Below, one piece after another: positions 6,183 through 11,541 of a DNA stretch of 11,541 nucleotides. Each line of letters begins with the position of its first letter. Position 1 is the stretch's first letter. The notes beneath the pieces were generated by a model that saw only the letters and a list, made by a program, of their open reading frames with translations, had not been told where the DNA came from and searched no databases. This DNA is from Candidatus Tepidiaquacellales bacterium UBA6667. GTDB lineage: Bacteria > Bacteroidota > Ignavibacteria > Tepidaquicellales > Tepidaquicellaceae. The position numbers and the translations under genes were made by a program. Location: NCBI GenBank assembly GCA_002455255.1, contig DKKL01000011.1, positions 50,022 to 61,562 on the forward strand, given 5' to 3'.

Positions 6183-7580
6183 ATGAAAATAAAACATAAC
6201 GATTTATACATCCCAAAACTTAAAAATGAAAATCCATTTCAAAATTGCAAATTAGGACGGGATATACATGCAATGAATTTAACTCAAATCGTTAAATCAT
6301 TTCCTGATGGATTTGTTTTATCAATTAACAATGAGTGGGGCGCGGGAAAAACAACTTTTGTTAAAATGTGGCAACAATATCTAAGCAATAATGGATTTAA
6401 AACTGTTTATTTTAACGCTTGGGAAAATGATTTTGATACAAACCCATTAGTTGCATTAGTAGCTGAATTAGAACCGATTATTAAAAGTAAACCGAAATTT
6501 AAAAAAGTAATGGATAAAGCCGGAAAAATCGGATTTAATATTTTACCGGCAGTAGCAAAGGGAATTTCTAATAAACTTAGTGGTTCAGAAGATTTTGCAA
6601 ATGTTGTGGAAGTAATAATTAAAAGTTCTACAGAAATTTTTACAAATGAAGTAAACATTTATAATGAAAAGAAAAAAAATATTAATGAATTTAGATCTTT
6701 ATTAACAAAATTTATTCAAGAAAAAACTGAAGATAAACCATTAGTTTTTATTATTGATGAATTAGACAGATGCCGTCCTGATTATGCTGTTGAAGTTCTG
6801 GAACAAATAAAACATCTCTTCTCCGTCGAAGGGATTGTTTTTGTTTTATCTATTGATAAAATACATTTAGCATCTTCAATTAAAGGTTTTTATGGAAGCC
6901 CTGATATAAATACAGACGAATATCTTCGTAGATTCATAAACTTAGAATATACTCTTCCACAACCTAATACAAATAATTTTGTTTATTATTTATATGAATA
7001 TTATCAATTCGATGATATATTAACAAAAATAAATTCAGTATATTTTAAAGAGAATTTTTTAAAAGCAATTATTATAATTTTTAATAAAAGTAATTTATCA
7101 TTAAGAAAACAAGAAAATATTTTTGCAATGACAAGATTAGTTATGACTTGTTTTAAGGATAATTGGTTTCAATTTTTGTTAATAATATTTATAATTATTA
7201 CAATAAAAATTACTAAACCTGTAGTTTATTTTAAAATAAGAAGTCATAATTTAGATATTAAATCCTTATTAAATGAATTAGAAGTGTTGTTTGAAATCAA
7301 AGAAGTGAATGATTGTGCATATTATATATTTAGAAATGTAATTTGGTTAATATTCTTTTACAATAACAATCTAAACATTAGTTCGTCAGCAGAAAATTAT
7401 AAAAATTTGTTTCTTTTAAGAGAAAATGAAATTATGCCAATGTTTAAATCAAACTTGATGAGCAATGATAATATCAAATCAATTATGAGTGATTTTTTGA
7501 ACTATGAGTTTAAAGGTATAAAATTATCTGCACTTATAGAAAAAATAGAATTAAAAGATCCAATTTTTATTAACGATTAA
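6183..7580 (+). CDS. KAP-family P-loop NTPase embedded in the type I restriction locus
   Basis: This 465-residue protein belongs to the KAP branch of STAND-like P-loop NTPases. The Walker A box is NNEWGAGKTTF (49-59), with Lys56 and Thr57. The KAP signature VYFNAWEND (75-83) follows. The Walker B box is LVFIIDELDRCRPD (187-200), with Asp192/Glu193, then LEQIKHLF and GIVFVLSIDK (217-226). EYLRRFINLEYTLP (246-259) is the conserved arginine-containing segment after it. The C-terminal 200 residues are AT-rich in codons and include a hydrophobic stretch FQFLLIIFIIITIKI that may be membrane-associated or a buried helix. The first glycine of the P-loop is Asn50, a deviation. The KAP family includes PifA, which excludes phage T7. 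The gene lies 11 bp after hsdS and before hsdR, where other type I loci carry prrC or rlo genes. A defence role is inferred, not shown. Confidence 0.88.
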   Translation: MKIKHNDLYIPKLKNENPFQNCKLGRDIHAMNLTQIVKSFPDGFVLSINNEWGAGKTTFVKMWQQYLSNNGFKTVYFNAWENDFDTNPLVALVAELEPIIKSKPKFKKVMDKAGKIGFNILPAVAKGISNKLSGSEDFANVVEVIIKSSTEIFTNEVNIYNEKKKNINEFRSLLTKFIQEKTEDKPLVFIIDELDRCRPDYAVEVLEQIKHLFSVEGIVFVLSIDKIHLASSIKGFYGSPDINTDEYLRRFINLEYTLPQPNTNNFVYYLYEYYQFDDILTKINSVYFKENFLKAIIIIFNKSNLSLRKQENIFAMTRLVMTCFKDNWFQFLLIIFIIITIKITKPVVYFKIRSHNLDIKSLLNELEVLFEIKEVNDCAYYIFRNVIWLIFFYNNNLNISSSAENYKNLFLLRENEIMPMFKSNLMSNDNIKSIMSDFLNYEFKGIKLSALIEKIELKDPIFIND

Positions 7581-7612
7581 AAATAAAATTTAATTAATTT
7601 ATGTTTATTTTA

Positions 7613-7634
7613 TTATTTGATTGTTATTTGATTG
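7613..7634 (+). repeat. Two tandem 11-bp direct repeats upstream of hsdR
   Basis: TTATTTGATTG occurs twice in a row (7613-7623 and 7624-7634) without mismatch. The 11-bp period puts both copies on nearly the same face of the helix, as expected for a direct-repeat operator. A second, imperfect pair lies 64 bases downstream. Confidence 0.6.
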
Positions 7635-7675
7635 CAATTAGAAAATTAAACCAAAATCATCATATTTAAGTCTTT

Positions 7676-7683
7676 TATATTTG
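7676..7683 (+). promoter_or_regulatory. Possible -7 box of an hsdR promoter
   Basis: TATATTTG matches TAnnTTTG and would place the transcript start near 7690, about 20 bases before ATG 7709. No TTG stands at the expected distance upstream, so the element is incomplete. It overlaps the second repeat pair, which would let a bound protein block it. Confidence 0.35.
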
Positions 7684-7698
7684 ATTCTTATTTGATAA
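7677..7698 (+). repeat. Second pair of 11-bp repeats, imperfect
   Basis: ATATTTGATTC (7677-7687) and TTATTTGATAA (7688-7698) repeat the TATTTGAT core of the upstream pair with the same 11-bp period. They end 10 bases before the hsdR start codon. Confidence 0.5.
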
Positions 7699-7708
7699 TA
7701 TTAAACTT

Positions 7709-10087
7709 ATGAACGAATCCGAAACCAGAACTGAATATATACTTACAGCTTTGCGAAAATCCGGTTGGGGTTCCGTTTCCGGTAGCCGTATCCGAGAAGA
7801 ATACCCTATCTCCATCGGTCGCCTTATCGGTCAAGGCAAAAGAACTAAACCCAAAAAAGCAGATTATCTTTTGCAATATAAAAATTTAAACCTCGCTATT
7901 ATCGAAGCTAAAAGTATTGATAAATATTATACCGAAGGTGTCGGACAAGCAAAAGAATATGCAGGCAAACTTAACATCCGTTTTACTTATAGCACAAACG
8001 GAAAAAATATCTATCAGATTGATATGCACAAAGGTATTGAAAACGATGTTGATAAATTTCCTACCCCCGATGAACTCTGGCAAATGACCTTTGAAGAATC
8101 TGAAAAACAAAATGATGATATAAATGAATGGAAAAATAAATTATTCTCCGTTCCTTTTAATAATAACGGTGGTTTATGGCAACCAAGATATTATCAAGAG
8201 CTTGCCGTTAATAATGCTGTCGAGGCAATCTCTAATAATCAAAACAGAATTTTATTAACTCTCGCTACTGGTACGGGCAAAACTGCTATCGCTACTCAAA
8301 TTGTCTGGAAACTTTTTAATACAAAATGGAACATTAACAAAGATGGTCTCAGAACTCCACGCATATTATTTCTCGCTGATAGAAATATTCTTGCAAATCA
8401 GGCTTTCAATGCTTTTTCATTTTTTGAAGATGACGCTCTCGTGAGAATTAGCCCCGATGAGATTAAAAAAAGAGGCAAAGTCCCAAAAAACGGAAGTATC
8501 TTTTTTACCATTTTCCAAACTTTTATGAGCGGTCCAGATAACTCTCCTTATTTCGGCGATTACCCAAAAGATTTTTTTGATTTAATTATAATTGATGAGT
8601 GTCATCGTGGTGGAGTTAATGACGAAAGCACTTGGAGACAAATCCTTGAATATTTCTCCCCTGCTTATCAGATTGGATTAACCGCAACACCAAAAAGAGA
8701 AAATAACAACGATACTTACAAATATTTCGGTAATCCTGTTTATATCTATTCTCTCAAAGAAGGTATAAATGATGGATATCTTACACCTTTCAAAGTGAAA
8801 GAAATTAAAACTACAATTGATGAATATATATATACTTCAGATGATACCGTTACCGCCGGAATAATAGATAAAGATAAAAAATATGTTGAAGCTGATATGA
8901 ACAAAATTATTGAAATAAAACAACGTGAAGAATACAGAGTTAAAATTCTCTTAAATCATATAAATCAAAACGAGAAAACTCTCGTTTTCTGTGCATCTCA
9001 AAATCACGCTTTGGCTATCCGTGATTTGATTAATCAATATTCTAAATCTCAAAATCCTGATTATTGCCATAGAGTAACAGCTGATGATGGTCTTATTGGT
9101 GAACAACATTTAAAGCATTTTCAGGATAACGAAAGAAATATTCCAACTGTTTTAACAACTTCTCAAAAGTTAAGCACAGGAGTAGATGCGAGAGATGTCC
9201 GTAATATTGTTTTACTTAGACCTGTAAATTCAATAATCGAGTTTAAACAAATAATCGGTAGAGGAACCCGTTTGTTTGACGGGAAAGATTTCTTCACAAT
9301 TTTTGATTTTGTAGAAGCTCATAATCATTTCCACGATAAGGAATGGGATGGTGAACCGGAAGAAGTAGAACAAATAGAGCCGGAACCTTGTCCGATTTGT
9401 AAAGAAATTAATTGTGTTTGTGTAAAAGAAGGCGATGGAGTATATGACGATCCAACCGGAGATATTACTGACCCTCCTCCTCCAAATCCACCTCCTCCCC
9501 AGATAATCAAAGTAAAACTTTCGGATGGAAAAGTAAGACAATTCCAAAGTATGGTAAAGACTTCTTTTTATAGTCCTAACGGAAAACCAATTTCTGCAGA
9601 AGAATTTTTGCGTTCGCTATTTGGTACATTACCTGAACTATTTAAAAACGAAGATGAACTAAGAAAAATATGGAGTAAACCTGACACTCGTAAAATTCTT
9701 CTTGATGCTTTATCGGATAAAGGATTTACAAGAGTGCAATTAACAGAATTTCAAACTTTATTAAACGCTGATAGAAGCGATTTATATGATGTACTTTCTT
9801 ATATTGCATTTAATTCTAAAATACTTCAGCGAACTGAAAGAGCAACCAACGCAAAAATTCATTTAATAAATTATGATTCCAAACAACAGGAATTTTTAAA
9901 TTTTGTTTTAAACCAATATGTTAATGAAGGTGTTGATGAACTTGACGACGCTAAAATCGGCGACCTATTAACCCTTAAATATCATGCTCTTGATGATGCA
10001 AAACGAGAACTTGGAGATATTAAGACAATCCGTGAATCATTCATCAACTTTCAATCCCATCTCTATGATAACAACATAGCAGTATAA
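7709..10087 (+). CDS. hsdR: Type I restriction-modification endonuclease/translocase subunit R (EcoEI type)
   Basis: This 792-residue motor and nuclease subunit cleaves unmethylated DNA after ATP-driven translocation. The N-terminal PD-(D/E)xK nuclease shows Asp52 (KADYLL), EAK at 66-68 and the QAKEYA box (80-85). The SF2 helicase core has Walker A ATGTGKT (186-192), DECH (296-299), GLTATPKR (323-330), LVFCAS (425-430) and motif VI QIIGRGTR (514-521). Next come a cysteine cluster CPICKEINCVC (561-571), possibly zinc-binding, and a proline-rich linker DPPPPNPPPP (588-597). The last 190 residues resemble the C-terminal domain of EcoEI HsdR, which binds the methylase. All catalytic motifs are intact and the length fits EcoEI-type subunits. 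It is separated from the KAP gene by 128 bp with repeats, so it may be controlled apart from hsdM-hsdS. No Shine-Dalgarno is seen. Confidence 0.95.
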   Translation: MNESETRTEYILTALRKSGWGSVSGSRIREEYPISIGRLIGQGKRTKPKKADYLLQYKNLNLAIIEAKSIDKYYTEGVGQAKEYAGKLNIRFTYSTNGKNIYQIDMHKGIENDVDKFPTPDELWQMTFEESEKQNDDINEWKNKLFSVPFNNNGGLWQPRYYQELAVNNAVEAISNNQNRILLTLATGTGKTAIATQIVWKLFNTKWNINKDGLRTPRILFLADRNILANQAFNAFSFFEDDALVRISPDEIKKRGKVPKNGSIFFTIFQTFMSGPDNSPYFGDYPKDFFDLIIIDECHRGGVNDESTWRQILEYFSPAYQIGLTATPKRENNNDTYKYFGNPVYIYSLKEGINDGYLTPFKVKEIKTTIDEYIYTSDDTVTAGIIDKDKKYVEADMNKIIEIKQREEYRVKILLNHINQNEKTLVFCASQNHALAIRDLINQYSKSQNPDYCHRVTADDGLIGEQHLKHFQDNERNIPTVLTTSQKLSTGVDARDVRNIVLLRPVNSIIEFKQIIGRGTRLFDGKDFFTIFDFVEAHNHFHDKEWDGEPEEVEQIEPEPCPICKEINCVCVKEGDGVYDDPTGDITDPPPPNPPPPQIIKVKLSDGKVRQFQSMVKTSFYSPNGKPISAEEFLRSLFGTLPELFKNEDELRKIWSKPDTRKILLDALSDKGFTRVQLTEFQTLLNADRSDLYDVLSYIAFNSKILQRTERATNAKIHLINYDSKQQEFLNFVLNQYVNEGVDELDDAKIGDLLTLKYHALDDAKRELGDIKTIRESFINFQSHLYDNNIAV

Positions 10088-10098
10088 ATTTTAACCAA

Positions 10099-10863
10099 AT
10101 GCCAACAAAATCAAATAACAAAAACATAGTGCTACATCAAAATCCAACACAAAAAGATACCTACTACAAATTCCGAAATTTCGATAATATGGAGTATTTG
10201 TTAGACATTTTCTTAAATCAAAGACTATATGCCGCTAGATTTGACAGACTTAATGACCCTCTTGAAGGATATTATAATGCAAGCTCATACGAAAATATAT
10301 TAGTTAATAATATAAGAAATAGTAAACTTTCCTTGAGGATTTGTTCAGCAACTAATAAATATTCTATTACTGGTGAAGGAAATAATAATTTTGACAATAT
10401 TTATAACTTATATAATTGGATATTTTATTCAAATAGTGGGAAAGGTTTCGCTATTGAATTTGAAGTAATAGATGACAAAGATGTTGAAACTAAAGAAATT
10501 AAGTATTTAGAAAAAAACAATTATTTGAATACTATTAAAAATAAAATAGGTGAGATTAAAAGTAAAATCAAACAGGCAAAAATAATTTTAACTCATAAAG
10601 TAGAATTATTTAAGAATGAGTGTGAAATCCGATTATTCAAAAAGGTTAATAGTAATGAAAAACATGCTTTTGTAAAAATTAAAATTAAAAAAATTTATTT
10701 AGGATATGACATAAATGAGACTAAAAAGTCAATTATAAATGCTATAATAGATAATTATAATATTTGTCAGAGTTCTGAAACTAAAATAGAGATTGAGAAA
10801 ATCAAAAGGGATATTTTAATTGATAAATTTTTGGAATTAAATTTATGGATTTCTAGTAAATAA
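10099..10863 (+). CDS. DUF2971-like protein, last gene of the restriction locus
   Basis: This 254-residue protein has no signal peptide or membrane segment and a lysine-rich C-terminal half. It has the pattern of DUF2971: YYKFRNF (22-28), RLYAARFDRLNDPLEGYY (42-59) with the family's NDP-x-E box, WIFYSNSGKGFAIEFE (107-122, matching W-x-x-Y-...-G-F-x-I), and ELFKNECEIRLFKK (169-182, matching E-x-E-x-R). A late KKIYLGYDI (197-205) fits the final strand. The biochemical function of DUF2971 is not known to me. It starts 11 bp after hsdR and so is probably in the same transcript. Its very AT-rich codons resemble the KAP gene rather than hsdM. It may be an accessory part of the restriction system or an independent defence gene; this is inference. 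Confidence 0.72.
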   Translation: MPTKSNNKNIVLHQNPTQKDTYYKFRNFDNMEYLLDIFLNQRLYAARFDRLNDPLEGYYNASSYENILVNNIRNSKLSLRICSATNKYSITGEGNNNFDNIYNLYNWIFYSNSGKGFAIEFEVIDDKDVETKEIKYLEKNNYLNTIKNKIGEIKSKIKQAKIILTHKVELFKNECEIRLFKKVNSNEKHAFVKIKIKKIYLGYDINETKKSIINAIIDNYNICQSSETKIEIEKIKRDILIDKFLELNLWISSK

Positions 10864-10882
10864 TTAAATAAACAATTATTTT
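10858..10882 (+). terminator. Weak hairpin after the DUF2971 gene
   Basis: AAATAATT (10858-10865) can pair with AATTATTT (10874-10881) around an 8-base loop, with T-rich sequence after it. The stem overlaps the stop codon and is made only of A-T pairs, so it would be a poor terminator. It is the only candidate for ending the locus. Confidence 0.25.
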
Positions 10883-10933
10883 ATTCTTTACCAAACACTT
10901 TTAATTACAAATCACTTACGAAAATCTAATCTT

Positions 10934-11541
10934 ATGAAAGCGGTTATTTGCACGGCTTATGGGTCGCCCGATGTATTGAAATTTATTGAAATTGATAAAC
11001 CTGTTCCGCGTAAAGATGAAATCCTCATTAAAATTTTTGCGACTGCGGTTAACTCCGGTGATGTCAGAATCAGAGGGCTTGATGTAACAGGATATCAGAA
11101 AATTCTTATGAAGCTTTTCGTCGGCTTTTCTAAACCAAGAAAACAAATTTTGGGGAATGTCTTTTCCGGTGTTGTGGAATCCGTTGGCGAAAATGTAAAA
11201 AAGTTTTCTGCAGGTGATGAGGTCTTTGGGATGACGGGCTTTAAATTTGGAACTTACGCTGAATATATTTCTCTTCCGGAAAAATCAATTATTTCAAAAA
11301 AACCTGCGAACGCTACTCACGAGGAAGCGGCTGCTATTATTTTTGGCGGACAAACTGCACATTATTTTTTACACAAAACAATAAAGTCAAACTTTGATAA
11401 TCTTAATAATTCGAAAATTTTGATCTACGGTGCTACGGGCTCTGTCGGAAGCTCTGCTGTTCAAATTGCTAAATTTTACAATGCTGATATTACCACCGTT
11501 TCAAGCGAAAGCGGAAATGATTTGCTCTCCCGTCTTGGCGT
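10934..11541 (+). CDS. Zinc-independent medium-chain dehydrogenase/quinone oxidoreductase-like protein, 3' truncated
   Basis: The frame starts at ATG 10934 and stays open to the window end, giving 202 residues of an expected 310-340. MKAVICTAYGSPDVLKF is the usual start of NAD(P)-dependent alcohol dehydrogenase/quinone reductase-like MDR proteins. The GroES-like domain follows (ATAVNSGDVRIRG, 37-48; GVVESVGENVKKFSAGDEVFG, 79-99). AHEEAA-like helix residues (THEEAAAIIFGGQTA, 128-142) lead into the Rossmann fold with the nucleotide loop YGATGSVGSSAVQIAK (165-180). The catalytic and structural zinc cysteines of true alcohol dehydrogenases are absent, so a zinc-free reductase is expected, probably using NADPH. 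Substrate unknown. It is unrelated to the restriction genes and marks the right edge of that locus. Confidence 0.88.
   Translation, partial: MKAVICTAYGSPDVLKFIEIDKPVPRKDEILIKIFATAVNSGDVRIRGLDVTGYQKILMKLFVGFSKPRKQILGNVFSGVVESVGENVKKFSAGDEVFGMTGFKFGTYAEYISLPEKSIISKKPANATHEEAAAIIFGGQTAHYFLHKTIKSNFDNLNNSKILIYGATGSVGSSAVQIAKFYNADITTVSSESGNDLLSRLG

Noticed and set aside
7582..7614. Terminator AATAAAAT/ATTTTATT after the KAP gene
   Set aside because: An all A-T 8-bp stem with a 17-base AT-rich loop is expected by chance here and would be unstable.
9230..9547. Minus-strand ORFs opposite hsdR, including one with glycine-rich repeats
   Set aside because: They are shadows of the hsdR frame; the glycine-rich run is the complement of the proline-rich linker codons.

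Overview
The window is AT-rich, single-strand-coding bacterial DNA (every supported gene is on the + strand). Most starts lack a Shine-Dalgarno sequence, and two intergenic regions carry TAnnTTTG boxes of the kind used as the -7 element in Bacteroidota and relatives. I infer a member of the Bacteroidota/Ignavibacteriota (FCB) group. No marker gene proves this, and the genus cannot be named.

Layout. (1) 1-2882, housekeeping: the C-terminal part of the divisome protein FtsX, a BCP-type peroxiredoxin 8 bp downstream, an aquaporin-family channel closed by a clear intrinsic terminator, and a large GNAT-fold protein. (2) 2883-3547, a 665-bp gap without an ordinary gene. It holds a promoter-like pair (TTG-N20-TAnnTTTG), a 13-codon ORF with a perfect ribosome binding site, and what looks like a structured RNA of about 365 nt with pairing ends and a terminal T run. 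(3) 3548-10863, a type I restriction-modification locus: hsdM and hsdS (ATGA overlap), a KAP-family P-loop NTPase inserted between hsdS and hsdR, a 128-bp AT-rich spacer with 11-bp iterated repeats, hsdR of the EcoEI type, and a DUF2971-like gene 11 bp after hsdR. (4) 10934-end, the N-terminal two thirds of a zinc-independent medium-chain dehydrogenase, cut by the window edge.

How the genes fit. HsdM, HsdS and HsdR should form a complete modification and restriction complex, with no frameshift or lost catalytic motif visible. The KAP NTPase sits where other type I loci carry accessory genes (prrC, rlo genes). KAP proteins include PifA, the F-plasmid T7-exclusion protein, so a second, abortive-type defence layer is a reasonable inference. 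The DUF2971 gene may be another part. The KAP gene, the DUF2971 gene and the target-recognition parts of hsdS are visibly more AT-rich than hsdM and the front of hsdR, which suggests a mosaic cassette.

The most promising undescribed items are the extended type I system (hsdM-hsdS-KAP / hsdR-DUF2971), the candidate RNA at about 3000-3366, and the iterated repeats before hsdR. No tRNA, rRNA, CRISPR array, transposase or integrase was seen.
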